Assembly: GCA_020465985.1 (NCBI GenBank)
Contig: JAANYP010002985.1
Coordinates: forward strand, 572,494-636,493
DNA length: 64,000 nucleotides
Source: Centrapalus pauciflorus
Taxonomy: Eukaryota; Streptophyta; Magnoliopsida; Asterales; Asteraceae
Direction: 5' to 3'
Part shown: one piece after another, positions 1 to 11,966 of the stretch
Numbering within the stretch: the first letter of the stretch is position 1
How the letters are laid out: each line of letters starts with the position of its first letter
Program-made: the position numbers and the translations under genes
The notes under the pieces: model-generated
The model's input: the letters and a program-made list of their open reading frames with translations, nothing else
What the model was told of the DNA's origin: nothing
Databases searched by the model: none

Positions 1-603
1 GGTATTTGTTGCGAACAAATATTGGATTGACCCACCGATTGAGACCACTTTGTGGATCATAGTCATGAGTCGTCTCAAAATGGTAATCCTTAGTACCTGA
101 GATGTCTACGTACTTTAGTGCGGGTGCTGCTGTACATTTGGCCTAACCTAACGTCATCCGTAACTGGGTGATCATAACGGTTCGAGGCTGGTTGCAGTGG
201 GAGTCGTGCTGGAGGCCTAGATAGTCAATATGGGATTTGCACCTTCTTTTAACTAAGAAGAGATATTTCTGGGCCCCTCGGCGATCGATACTGACAGAAA
301 TGCATGGCCATTCTCGGACAGAACTGACGTGTTCTACTCTGTCTGTTACGGTTCAGTATGAGATCAGGGAGTCGAGAAACATAATCGTGACCGCTACGGT
401 TGATCTAATCCATGCCTAACTTTCACATTGAAATATCGCGATGCATGAGATATAACCTAAGTTTCTTTTTGGAAGGCTGTTTCAACAAGAATGCCCGAAT
501 GGGAGTCAGAGTTTTTATGACCTTGGTTGCCTAAAATGTCTAGCCATGACCTACTTTAGGCGCATGCTGCAGGAGAGTATGTCGTCTTACACAAGTGGGA
601 GTA
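1..603 (+). mobile_element. 3' untranslated end of a Ty1/copia element cut by the left window edge
   Basis: No coding region is visible. The stretch parallels the 3' untranslated region at 6851-7713: both carry a GATAT..TGGGCCC block (near 271 and 7405), an AGAAACATAAT-like word (near 373 and 7509), and an ATCCATG word shortly after it. It ends in a polypurine-like tract, AAGTGGGAG, directly against a TG at 604. I read it as the last 600 bases before the 3' LTR of an element whose genes lie left of the window. The homology was judged by eye only. Confidence 0.6.
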
Positions 604-1107
604 TGTTAGTATATGGTGTGTAAAGATGACATTACTACTGTATCATGGCTGATTTCATAAAACACTTGAGGGTCACACCGATGAGCACAACTGAGCAGAT
701 GCAATTAAACTATTGAATATATGATATTGGATATTATTTACGACACGAAATGATCATTGAGATTAAATTAATGTGTGATTAATTATATATCAAAGAACGG
801 AGACTATAAGTGCAATATTAGATATTGTAGTGATTTAATTGTCATTGGATGATAATTAAATAATAATTATCTAGTCTTTTATTTATTATTAGATATTAAA
901 TAAAAGATGTATTTATTTGAATCGGTATTATCATCTCATTATTGGATAATTGGATGGATAATTATGAACAAATAAACAGAGATAATTATAAACGATTATC
1001 TATTCGTTTATATATTATTAGATAATATATAAAAGATAAACATTATTTAATAGATATATAATCATAGAGATAATTATATAAGGTTTAAGTAATAAAGATA
1101 ATTATTA

Positions 1108-1175
<68 letters not shown>

Positions 1176-1196
1176 TATATATTAAAGTATTAATTA

Positions 1197-1231
<35 letters not shown>

Positions 1232-1643
1232 TACGGCTAACAACACACATATATATAGATATATATCAAACCTAAATGGTGTGTGTGGCTTTTGAGGATG
1301 ACGGCGCACACACACACACTCTCGAAGGTGTGTGTGTGTGGTGTTCCAAACCTAGCCGTAGCAAACACACACAATTACGTGTGTGTTTTTCCCGTTCTTC
1401 GTGTGTTTGATTGCATACCTGACGCCGCTTGATCGTGTCATCACCGGTGGATACCGAGAGCGTCTCATTCGTGTATTCTTGTCATAGAATACAAAGGTAC
1501 GGATTTTAATGCTTTCATATTTACTTATCTTATGTTTTACTTGATCATCCGTGTACGGAATTCGTGATTTTTAAAAGCTTCCGCTGTGCGTTAATAAGAT
1601 TAATGTTTATGTTTTTTATGCAAAACCATACGAATTCCCAACA
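604..1643 (+). mobile_element. LTR (about 1040 bp) of the upstream copia element
   Basis: The block starts TGTTAG right after the purine tract and ends CCCAACA, so it has TG...CA ends and follows a retroelement 3' end. It contains (TA)n at about 1110-1168 and 1195-1220, and GT/AC-rich segments at 1220-1390 that can pair with each other. No tRNA primer site follows it, so I take it as a 3' LTR rather than the 5' LTR of the next element, whose own 3' LTR (7714-8486) looks unrelated. Exact ends are inferred. Confidence 0.5.
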
Positions 1644-2843
1644 TAAATAAATTATTTTATTAATTTAGGATTTTATTAACTTAATTAAGGGTTTGATTTT
1701 TGGGGTTTTAGATAAACATGTCTTAGAGATAAGCTTGATTTTCTAGGTTTATCCTAAATCTTATTTATCTAGAAATTACCTTAATTTAAATTAAGTGCAT
1801 ATCCTAAAGGGTTTAGAATATCATAATTTATTAGGATAAACTTGTATTATCCTAGGTTTAAATTTTGAGGATTTATATGGTTATATATATAGGTTTCGGA
1901 TTTAATATATATATTTAATAATTAAATGTTTCTTATTTTATTTAAATATTGAAACCGAAATATATATAAAAAAAATAAATATCAATTTAAACCCTAATAT
2001 TTTAAATTGTTTAAAATATACCCTGAATTTTAAAATGTTTAAAATAGACCCTTTAATTTTAAAAGTTTAAAATTAAACCCCTAAGATTTAAAAGAAATTT
2101 ATATATGTATTATTGATTATATATATATATATATATATATATCATTTAAATCTAATTACATCGTTAGTCAATTGATAAATCGGCTCACCCATAGTGAACA
2201 AACTATAAACGAGGTATAAGGCGGGTCGCTCTGCTTCCCTAAAGGAGTAGGATTTTAACAGCTTCGCGCTGACCTACCTCCTCCGCTTCGCTGTGCGTTC
2301 AATGGAGCTACCGAGGACTTTTGATAGGATGGTGTCCAGATTAAGAGTATAATCTAAAGTACTAAAACAAAAAAATCCCGTTTTAGATATATCAAAAGTG
2401 AATTAGTATGCAAATCCATGAAAAATGCACATCTCCTATATGCACTGTTAGTGGAGCGTGTGTATTGACCGGCACACTAATGAGAGACATATTAGGAGGT
2501 GATGTAGGACTCGCGATTCCCGGACTGATCCGTGCCGGGTCTTACGCAGTTTTGCATGGTTAGATTCACCATCTTGTCCGTGATCCTCGGCAACCCAATC
2601 ACGGATAGTAGTTGAGCATAACCGAGATTAACATGCCATTGATAAGATTCAATGAATCTCAAAAGATCTAGGAATTTCATGGAGATTGAAATCGACAAGA
2701 GTTTGTCCACCTAAAATAAATTCGTGGCGTGATTACGGCGACCCTTTTCATAAAACGAATCGAAAATATGGATCCTAGCCTTAATTCAAATTGGGTAAAT
2801 TGTTTAAGGAATACTTCATACTAACTAAAACTTTATCTCACAG
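1644..2843 (+). other. AT-rich stretch and leader upstream of the copia gag
   Basis: No gene. 1644-2160 is very AT-rich with a short (TA)n near 2118-2140. From about 2160 the base composition becomes mixed and the sequence looks like a retroelement 5' leader running into gag at 2844. I find neither a match to the 3' LTR at 7714-8486 nor a TGGTATCAGAGC primer site, so the 5' LTR and primer site of the downstream element appear lost or replaced. Confidence 0.4.
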
Positions 2844-3884
2844 ATGTCTACTTCTACTGGTACTCCCACTCCTGCTCCCAACCACGCATCCAACCTCTCA
2901 CTCCTTTCCGTTCTAGGTAGGGAAAAACTATCCGGTCCGAACTATGTGGACTGGATGAGAAACCTCAGGTTTACGCTGAGGTACGAGAACAAGGAGTATG
3001 TTCTCGATGAACAAATTCCCACACTGAATGAGAATCCAACCCAGGAGGAAATGGACGCACACCAGAAACATTACGATGACGCAAACAAAGTGTCCTGCAT
3101 CATGGCGTCATCCATGGTTCCTGAGCTTGCTAAAGCCTTCGAGAATACATCGGCCTTTGAGATGAATCAGCAGCTGCGAGAGATGTTTGAGGCTAAGGCG
3201 AGCAAAGAGCGCTTTGATGTGGTAAGATCCCTCATGGCATGCAAACCAAAACCTGGAACATCTATCTGCACTTTCGTCCTTGAGATGAAGGGGTACTTCG
3301 ACCGGCTGGAGGCTCTCAATATGGTGTTTGACTCTGAGTTCTCCACCAATATCATTCTTTCTAGACTACCCACCATCTATAATCAGTTCGTACTCTCCTA
3401 TCAGATGAACATGAATCAGAAGGAGAACTCAATTATGGAACTGCATAATCTGCTCCGAACCTTTGAACAGGGCATCAAGAAAGATGAGACCCCTGTGGCC
3501 CCTGTGCTTACTGTCGGTAAGGCCTCAAAGAAACGGAAGTCATCCTGGAAGGCCCCAAAAGGAAAGTCCAAGAAAGGGTCTCAAGGGAGAACAGAGTCCG
3601 ATATTGTGCCTACTAAAGATCCGAAGGAAGCAGTATGCTTTTACTGCAATAGCAAGGGGCACTGGAAGCAAAGTTGCCCATCATATCTGAAGGACCTTAA
3701 AGATGACAAAGTCAAAAAGGCCAGCACCTCAGGTATGTTCATGATCGAACTCCATAACACTTCTATCTCTAATTCATGGGTTCTTGATACAGGATGTGGT
3801 ACTCACATTTGCTCTGTATTGCAGGGACTAAGGGAAAGTAGAAGCTTGAAGCATGGAGAGCTGAACCTAATCATGGGGAATTGA
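2844..3884 (+). pseudogene. gag: Ty1/copia gag with start of protease (broken)
   Basis: Gag is the structural protein that packages element RNA in cytoplasmic particles. The 346-codon frame starts at an ATG after a plausible leader. It has a UBN2-type gag core (LSGPNYVDWMRNLRF near residue 30), a basic linker (near 225-250) and one CCHC zinc knuckle, CFYCNSKGHWKQSC, from residue 265. The frame then enters the aspartic protease: the active-site DTG is at residues 315-317, inside WVLDTGCGTHIC. It stops about 30 residues later, so protease is truncated by a frame break near 3830-3884. Downstream the same element continues in other frames. Clearly a copia gag; dead copy. Confidence 0.85.
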
Positions 3885-4816
3885 AAGATCAGCCTGTGAA
3901 GAAAGTCGGAAGGTTCCAGCTCGTGCTTAGATCAGGAGTAGAGATTAGCTTAAATAATTGCTGTTATTCACCCGATATGAATCGGAACATCATTTCTTTG
4001 TTTGCCTTGTATTAGGATGGATACAATTTCAGATTTGATAATAATAATGGAAGTATTTTGGTTTATTTGAATGATGTTTTTATATTCAAAGCTTGTCCTT
4101 ATAATGGCATACATGAAACTGTTGAGTGTGATAAAAACCTATTATTTAATATTGATTCTAACGAAATTGATAAGTCCAAATTGTAGCACTGTCGCCTTGG
4201 GCACATTAACAAGAAACGCATCGCCCAACTCCAAAAGGATGGAGTGTTGGAATCATTCGACCTAAAATCGGATGATGTATGCGAATCCTGTTTACTGGGC
4301 AAGATGACAAAATCACCATTCACAGGAAGGTGTGAAAGAGGTGAAGGACTATTGGATTTGGTCCACACAGATGTATGTGGGCCATTCCGATGTGCTACAA
4401 AAGGGGAAAATCGGTACTATGTCACCTTTACAGATGACTATAGTAGATTTGGATATGTTTATTTAATTAAACATAAGTCCGACACTTTTGAGACATTCAA
4501 AGGATATCAAAGTGAAGTAGAGAATCAACTGGGCAGAAAGATAAAGGTTCTCCGCTCCAACAGGAGAGGAGAGTACCTTAGTATCGAGTTTCTCGATCAT
4601 CTTAGAAGCTGTGGAATAGTTTCCCAGTTAACACCTCCTAGAACACCACAACTCAACGGAGTTGCGGAGAGGAGAAACAGGACCTTGTTAGACATGGTAC
4701 GATCTATGATGAGTCGAGCAACACTTCCAGTAAGTTTCTAGGGTTATGCATTAGAAACTGCGGCACATATTCTAAATCTAGTACCCACCAAGAAAGTTTC
4801 AAAGACACCTTACGAG
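3885..4816 (+). pseudogene. pol: Ty1/copia protease-integrase segment, disrupted
   Basis: The stretch carries the rest of protease, the integrase zinc-binding region (HCRLGHINKKRIAQLQ near 4187, CESCLLGK near 4280) and the integrase core (VHTDVCGPF near 4360, GVAERRNRT near 4660). It is broken: an in-frame TAG at 4184-4186 replaces the usual Trp before HCRLGH, and a second TAG at 4739-4741 replaces the Trp of the usual FWGYALE motif. The second catalytic aspartate is changed: the family motif LRSDRGGEY reads LRSNRRGEY, with codon AAC at 4559-4561. The changes fit G-to-A mutation. Integrase from this copy would not be functional. Confidence 0.85.
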
Positions 4817-6850
4817 ATGTGGAAGGGAAAGCGTCCTTCCCTTGGTCACATCAAGGTCTGGGGTTGTGAAGTCTTCGTTGGACGAGAGACCTCTGACAAA
4901 CTCAGTCAAAGATCTGAAAAGTGTCTATTCGTCGGTTACCCACAAGAGTCATTTGGATATCTATTTTACAAACCACGTGAAAACGTAGTGTTTGTATCTC
5001 GAAGAGGAGTGTTCCTCGAGAAGGAGATAATATCTAAAGAGGACAGTGGGAGTAAGATCGATCTTGATGAGATTCAAGATACTACCGATGAAGAACCAAC
5101 TGCAAACACTGACCATCAACATGAGGCTGAGATGCCTGTTGAACCCAATGACATATCCTTACCTTTGCGCAGATCCGGTAGAGTTAGCAATCCTCCTGAG
5201 TTCTACTATGGTTTCCATATTGAACAGGATGATATGATTAGTGATAGTACACTAGTCGACTTAGATGAACCAGCTAACTACCGGGAAGCGATGGCAGGCC
5301 CTGAGGCAGCCAAATGGAAGGAAGCTATGGATAGCGAGATTGAATCCATGTATGGCAACCAAGTTTGGAACTTGGTTGATCCCACACCCGGTCTAAAGAC
5401 GGTGGGTTGTAAGTGGATATTCAAGAAGAAAACGGATATGAACGGGAAAGTACACACTTACAAAGCTAGGCTGGTGGCAAAGGGCTATACTCAAACCTAC
5501 GGGATTGACTATGAGGAAACCTTTTCACCGGTAGCTAAGATTAAATCCATAAGGATAGTTCTGGCCATAGCTGCGTTTCATGACTATGAAATTTGGCAGA
5601 TGGATGTCAAAACCGCTTTCCTTAACGGGAAATTCACAGAGGATGTGTTTATGACACAACCTGAAGGTTTTGTAGACACCAAGTATCCTAAGAAAGTGTG
5701 TAAGCTTCAGAAGTCCATTTATGGACTTAAGCAAGCTTCTCGAAGCTGGAATATTTGCTTTCACGAGAAAATCACAGAGTTTGGATTTTCTAGAAGCGAA
5801 GATGAGTCCTGCATATATGTCAAGGTCAGTGGGAGCACTGTAGTCTTCCTGGTATTATATGTCGATGACATATTACTTATAGGAAACGACATCCCAACAT
5901 TACAGAGTGTAAAAGATTGGTTGGGAAGATGTTTCGCTATGAAGGATCTAGGAGATGCAACTTTTATTCTGGGTATAAATATTTATAGAGATAGAACGAG
6001 ACGTCTAATAGGACTAAGCCAAGATACGTACTTGGACAAAATACTGAAAAGGTTCAGTATGGAGAAGTCTAAGAAGGGGAACCTTCCCATTGCTCATGGC
6101 ATAAAGATTAGTAAAGACATGAGCCCGAAGACACAGGAGGAACGAGACAGAATGAGTCGAGTTCCATATGCTTCGGCCATAGGATCTATAATGTATGCCA
6201 TGACATGTACAAGGCCTGATGTCTCATTTGCTTTAGGCATGGTGAGTCGACATCAGCAAGACCCTGGTGAAGGTCATTGGACGGCGGTCAAAAATATTCT
6301 TAAGTATTTAAGAAATACTAAAGACAGGTTCTTGGTTTACGGTGGACAGGATGAACTCAAAGTAACTGGTTATTGCGATGCGAGTTTCCAAACGGATAGA
6401 GATGACTGTCGGTCACAATCTGGTTGGGTGTTCTTATTGAACGGGGGAGCCGTGACGTGGAAGAGTTCGAAGCAGGAAACCGTGGCAGACTCTACCTGCG
6501 AGTCAGAATATATTGCGGCCTCAGAAGCCTCAAAGGAAGCCATCTGGTTGAAGAATTTCATTGGAGATCTTGGAGTTGTCCCAACGGTTCAAGACCCCAT
6601 CGAAATATTCTGCGACAACGAAAGTGCTGTTTTGTTGACTAAAGAACCCAAGGACCATGGAAAGTCCAGGCATATTGATCGGAAGTACCACTTTGTTCGT
6701 AGCAAGGTTGAAGAAGGACATGTGATTGTGAAAAGAGTGCGATCAGAGGAGAATCCAGCTGATCCGTTCACAAAGCCACTTTCTCAACCGAAACACTGTA
6801 GTCATGCTGTTAGCATAGGATTACGAGATAATGTAAAGTTTAGTAGCTAG
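4817..6850 (+). pseudogene. pol: Ty1/copia integrase C-terminus, reverse transcriptase and RNase H
   Basis: A 677-codon open frame covers the end of integrase (GKRPSLGHIKVWGCEVFV, then a serine/acidic linker), the copia reverse transcriptase (WKWIFK-type start near residue 195, KTAFLNGKF near 265, catalytic YVDD at residues 348-351) and RNase H (CDASFQTD, STCESEYIAA, CDNESAV and HIDRKYHFVR blocks), ending near FTKPL. These domains copy element RNA into DNA. The frame is intact and would normally be the C-terminal half of one polyprotein beginning at gag; here it is separated from gag by the breaks at 3830-4816. The start is not a true initiation site. Confidence 0.9.
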
Positions 6851-7713
6851 TTTTGAATTTGAAACATTGTAACAATGATTTGAAATTGTAATGGATTTGG
6901 TGATTAAATAATGGAGATTTATTTATTTGCAAAGTGCTGCCATCTTCTATTAATTTATCGTTGTGTTTCCTTTTGCATGTTTAGAACCAACTCCCAGAGT
7001 AATTAATTTTATTCAAATACCTCAGTCGTTCGTACTACCGGGAGTTAGTATTGAATAAAGACTGTCATGGAATGTTAGTAGACTGTCAAGAGTTTGACAT
7101 AGCATAGAGATTGCTGCAACATTCATGGGTACTTAATGGAGATTTAAGTATAGGGCACTCGCACTTGGAAAGATACTTCATGGATCAAATCATAAGTATT
7201 TCCAAGATGATAATATCCTCTATTCTTCAGACGGAGATACATTGAAGTTGCGGTTTTCTAGTCCGTCATACCTTAGTGCATTCAAACGCTGTGCGTAACT
7301 GCCAGTTATAACGGATGTATCTAGTTACGATGTTATTAGTTAGCTAGCGCTGTGTATGCGAAGTTTATTCGTTCCTTTTGCCTATATGGAAAAGCGATAT
7401 CTATGGGCCCTCTGATGATTAAACGTTGACTCTAGAGTGTCGGGCCCGACCGAGACAAAATTGAAGTGTTCAATTAATAAGTCTCATATAGTCATATTAA
7501 TCGGAAATCAGAAACATAATTTTGAAACCAAAGATTGATTATAATCCATGTCTTAGTTTCATACGATATCAGAGAACGAAGGAATAGTTGATCCCTTATC
7601 TAAAGGATTAGCTCTGATATGATTCAGAGTTCGGCAGCTGTATCGAGTAGCTAGGAAGGCTGGTAATAGAATGTGTTTAGACAAATAGTTGCCAACTTGT
7701 CCAAGTGGGGGAC
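6851..7713 (+). other. 3' untranslated region and polypurine tract of the copia element
   Basis: Non-coding. It runs from the RNase H stop to a polypurine tract, AAGTGGGGGAC, at 7703-7713, which primes second-strand DNA synthesis in LTR elements. The layout resembles window positions 1-603, suggesting related families. Confidence 0.65.
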
Positions 7714-8486
7714 TGTTGGAATTAGTGTCCAAGTCACAATTATTTGTAAACATATTGTTATCAGGCTGGATCCTTTTTGGGTGCATGCAATGAATTGTAA
7801 AGAGAAGATGATTAACTTAAATATATAATGTTAATTAGTTTGTTAATTTATTATGTTTAATAAATTAATTAGAAACTAAATAAATGATTATATTTGATTA
7901 ATGGGTTAGTTTGTTAATTTATTAATAGTTAATAAATTAACCGGAAGCTAATAGAATCAATTGAGGAAGTACATGGGCTAAACTTCAATTAGTTGATAGT
8001 CAACAGGGCAACCCCTAAACCCTAATAGGGGGGGCCGGCCACCAATCCATCCCATATGGATTTGGGATAAAAAATTTGTAGGTTTCTAAAACCTATAATT
8101 AGGCAGCCCCTGCCTGCTTCATTCCTCGCTCATTCAATTCTAAGTTCTCTAACGATCACAAGGGATACCAGTTTTTGGGACTCTGAGATCTGAGCTTAGA
8201 AAAGTTATAATTATCTTTTCTTTTGTTCATTGGGTGTGAACAACTAGAGGCGATCCTGCTTTAAACGCTTGTTGCTCGATTCAGAGGCTGTTCGTGAAAT
8301 CGTTCTTCGTGGAGAAAATTGCGAATTTTCTCAAGGTTAGTTTTTCTTATTCATCTCTTTATTTTAATAATTAGTTGCTTAGCTTGTTTGGTTAGATCCT
8401 TAAGGTTTTATATTCTTGCATAGTTAGGTTATTTAATTTTCCGCAAAGTTTTAATTTAACCTAGCAAGGGTATAGGAAACCCAACA
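7714..8486 (+). mobile_element. 3' LTR (773 bp) of the old copia element
   Basis: Starts TGTTGGAATTAG immediately after the polypurine tract and ends AGGAAACCCAACA, giving TG...CA ends. No matching 5' LTR is visible upstream of gag. The DNA after it (8487 on) is the middle of an unrelated family X LTR, showing that this copia element inserted into an older LTR. The right-hand target repeat would be CTTTG; the left one is not in view. Confidence 0.75.
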
Positions 8487-8926
8487 CTTTGTGTATGAAG
8501 AGAGTATACGGCATGTGTCGTCGGCATTACTCTTGAGAGGCTGCATAAAGACTTGTAGAATGTGTAAATCTCTGTACTCACTAAGCTTTTCTTACCCCTC
8601 AGTTGTTGATATTTTTCAGGAACGTGTAAATCCGCTGCTGGACCTTCTAGCTAGGTCGTTATTTGAAGTATTTGAGTAACTCTACTACTCAATCGGTAAA
8701 CGATTTGTGGGGACATCATTGTACGATTTGGAATGGTTGTAATACATATTGAGTATGTAGAAATTAGACAGAAAAATTGTAGCACCATAAGGTGTTAGAC
8801 TATTATTTCATAATTATGTATTCTCAGTTTCTTGTAATTTACTAAGTACTTTCAGATCATTAATGTAATGTGTGTTGTGATTAATCCTAGGTAATGTATT
8901 TGTGGTTATTGTGGCAAGGGTGTCAA
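8487..8926 (+). mobile_element. 3' part of a family X LTR (truncated)
   Basis: Aligns by eye with 44990-45443. Shared blocks include ACTTTGTGTA.GAAGAG, CTCTGTA.TCACTAAGC, CTGCTGGACCTTCTAG, GTAGCACC.TA.GGTGTT, and the end GTGGCAAGGGTGTCA. The family X LTR begins TGTAACATCC elsewhere in this window; its first about 1.7 kb are missing here because the copia element at 1644-8486 lies on the left. The superfamily (probably Ty3/gypsy) is inferred from LTR style only. Confidence 0.7.
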
Positions 8927-10516
8927 ACCTAATTCGAATATAAAGTCTTTAACAAAAAATTTAAATACCATAACTAATAAAACAACAATAAATAAGGTTA
9001 ATAAGGTTAAGAAAAACAATAAAAATAAGGTTAATATGCTAAAATAATAGTAAAGATATTAATTAGTTGTTAAAAAACTATAAATTTAAGTAGATATACT
9101 TTCAAGTTTGGTTTTATATATAAGTTAAAATATTGAAAATGTAATTTGAAATTTGATAGGTCTTGCTTTTATAAAATTAGATTTTATATCTAAAATTTAA
9201 AGATAAAATTTATTTCTAATATAAAGAAAAAATTTAAAATTAAAACACTACAATAAGATTTATAAGTATTCAAACATTGTTTGGACATATACTTGACAAC
9301 ACACTGTCATGGATACAGTAAGATTCTCAAAGCTGACGATGTGACAACACACTGTCAGGTTGGGGTTTAAAACACTGACCACTGTCAGGTCGGTTTTTAA
9401 AACACCGACCTGTCACAAACATTATATTTTAAATAGAGCACCCCAAACGAAATGAAAACCACACTCTATCGTGAATCAAAATTTACAAACTCTCTTATCT
9501 ATCATTATATTTTCGATTAATATGTCAAAATACCCTGGCGAATCAAGCAAAGGAGCACGCAAATCTTTTTCTTCAAGCATGCCTCACTACATTCAACAAT
9601 CTGTATAAGAACTCAAGCAATTAAATCTAAGGGACTGTTGTTTGACATTTGACACGGTCGGAAGACGTAAGGACTTCCACCACTCACTGATACAAAAGAA
9701 GAATAAGATCAATATTCTGCAAGCAAAATGTCAGTAGCTAGTGAACCACCTCGAGGAAGAGAACTACAATAACTATGAAGAAAGAGAAAAAATGAATTTA
9801 GTTAACGGTTTACAAGTGAAAATTAATACAAGAAATACATGGATTGGTAGAGCGAATTATGATTTTCATAGTCATCAAAATTTGATATTTGAGCAAGTGC
9901 AATATGTTTCACGAGATCTGATCGAAGATTATCTTGTGAGTGCTAATGAATGAGAGTTATTTATAGATTGAAAATAAAATGAAAGTAAAATTTTAAAAGG
10001 GAGTAAAATATAAAGTTGAGAGATTTATAGATTGAAACATGTGAGAGTGTTAATGTGTGGAAGGGAAAAAATAAAAAATAAAAAAAGAAGAGAGCCGTAG
10101 AAAGGGTGGCAAGCTGATGAGGGGGGAGAAAAGGACGGGACCGAGGTCCAGGGGTGTGTGCCCACCGGCCTCCAACTGATGTGGCCAAGGCCGAAGGTAC
10201 ACCCACCACACTTACCCATACGTTGTAGCGACGATATGTATGTAAAAAACATATTCTACACAAATTTTAATTTAGCCAAAAAAAGGCTAATGGTACATCG
10301 GAGTTTGGAATATTACAATTCAATTCTCTTAAGAACGTCTTTTATACAATAAAAGCTAACTACAAATATAAAAATCTTAATCTGAATATTAATTACGATA
10401 CACTAATATTTTTCAAAGAGGTAGGTCACCTTCTTTGCCTTCATTGGATGCATTCTATCATAGGTGTTTCCCCACATTTGCTTGCGCCAATTGAGAAAAG
10501 CCTAACATTTTTTTTT
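8927..10516 (+). other. Unclassified AT-rich region with a possible coding remnant
   Basis: No recognised element. A short imperfect repeat around ACACTGTCAGGT occurs at about 9300-9415. From the ATG at 9522 (MSKYPGESSKGARKSF) one frame can be followed to the stop at 9953 with two or three in-frame stops; its last 70 codons are open (9741-9953) and charged. I cannot name it. 10060-10200 is a purine-rich, then GC-richer patch of unknown origin. This may be a decayed transposon gene or chance. Confidence 0.2.
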
Positions 10517-10895
10517 GGGTTAATATTAAAAAAAACCCAATCAATTTGCTCCATTTTTGCGATTAAGTTCCTAAAATTTTTTTCTTAATGTTTAAGTCCC
10601 TAAACTATTTTTGTGTTATTCAAAAAAATATATTTGACCAGTTACCAAATTTGATCTTAGTTTTTTCATTTGATTATTGTTGGAAAAAAATCCACCATCT
10701 TTCCATGTTTTAGTGATTAAGTCCCTAAATGTTTTGTTTTATCAGTTGTGTTTTATCGGCTAATCCGGTAGCCAGTAAAAAGTATATACTTTTAGATAAG
10801 ACAAACATAGTTTAGGGATTTAAACAATTAAAAAAAGGTTTAAGGTATTGATTGAAAAAATAAGTAAAGTTGATTGAGTTTTTGTAATATTAATC
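10517..10895. mobile_element. MITE of the GGGTTAATATT family (copy 1)
   Basis: About 379 bp with terminal inverted repeats: left end GGGTTAATATT, right end the complement of AATATTAATCC. The interior has the same 'ATTAAGTCCCTAAA...TTTAGGGATTTAAACAAT' style of self-complementary halves and a TCCGGTAGCC.GT core as the copy at 23517-25851. Flanks are T-rich, so the expected 9-bp repeat (nine T at 10508-10516) cannot be confirmed. Mutator-like (MULE) origin is inferred from the 9-bp repeat of the other copy. Confidence 0.7.
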
Positions 10896-11503
10896 CTTTG
10901 TTTTATCAAAAACTAATTACAATTCTTAACGTATAAAAAGAGACAAATAACTCGAATGTCATGATGGGCTTTAAAATACTTATTTTATATGTATGAATAT
11001 GAAATTAGTACAATTCAGTGAAAACCCACTGTATGTCAAAAAGGTGGATAAAGATTGTCCATGCAGCAACATGTACGAGAATTATTTTTTTGTTTTTTTA
11101 AAAGACATGTAATCCTAATGAGCTGACGTTTGTAGAAATTAAATTCAAAATTTCCTTTTCAATAAATCAAGTCTCAATCATAAGCTACTCAACGATATAG
11201 TCAGGGACAGTTCTAAACATTTTCATGCTCCGCACAAGATATGATAAGTAAAATATTTTTAAAAAAAAAAATTCAACATAATATTTTTTAAAGTGGTTTG
11301 GTCAATTCTTATGTTGTGTTATTTAAAAAAAAAGACAAGAATTAATCGATTGAGAAGTAAAAGAAAATTCTTGTTGTTCTTCTAACATAACTTGTGTATT
11401 TTGAAGTTAATATCAATCTGTCACTTGTCATATTTTTTTGATATCATTGCTTCCATCGTTTAATATTATAAATTTTGTCATTTGTAATGAAGTTATGAAT
11501 AAA
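10896..11503. other. AT-rich spacer, nothing recognised
   Basis: No open frame of note, no terminal repeats, no similarity to the other elements in the window that I can see. It contains several homopolymer A and T runs. Confidence 0.3.
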
Positions 11504-11966
11504 GCCGTAAACTAACCGAACGTTCAACAAACAGTTCGGTAGAAAATTCGTTTGTCTTCTTTCATTTATTTAATGAACTAAAGAATGAACATGAACACAA
11601 ATTTGTGTTCGTATAATTAAATCAACAAACATGAACACAAGATTCATTCGTTTAATTTATGTCCGTTTAATTATTCATTGATGTTTGTTTGTTTGTATTC
11701 GTTTAGTTGTTCATTTAATTCATTTGTTTGTGTTCGTTTAATTGTTCAGTTTTTTTGTTTGTCTATGTACGTTTAACGATTGTGTACTGTTTGATTATGA
11801 GTTGAAAGAACGAACACAAACACGAACAATACTAATTCCTTAACGAACGATCATGAACTATTAAATGTCGTGTTCATTTATGTGTTGTGTTTATTTGTTC
11901 GGTTAAAGTTTAACGAGCGAACATAAACATACAACCGATCATGTTCATTCGGTTCGTTTACAGTCC
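11504..11966. mobile_element. Foldback / hAT-like MITE rich in GTTCGTTT words
   Basis: About 460 bp. The left end reads GCCGTAAACTAACCGAACGT and the right end, complemented, reads GGACTGTAAACGAACCGAAT, an imperfect long inverted repeat. The interior is filled with GTTCGTTT/GAACA words in both directions, so the strand can fold on itself. This style (GxxTGTAAACGAACCGAACG ends) is typical of plant hAT-type foldback MITEs. A clean 8-bp target repeat was not found, so the ends may be off by a few bases. Confidence 0.6.

Noticed and set aside
9961..10352. Overlapping open frames on both strands at 10.0-10.3 kb
   Set aside because: Driven by a purine-rich strand bias; no conserved motif.
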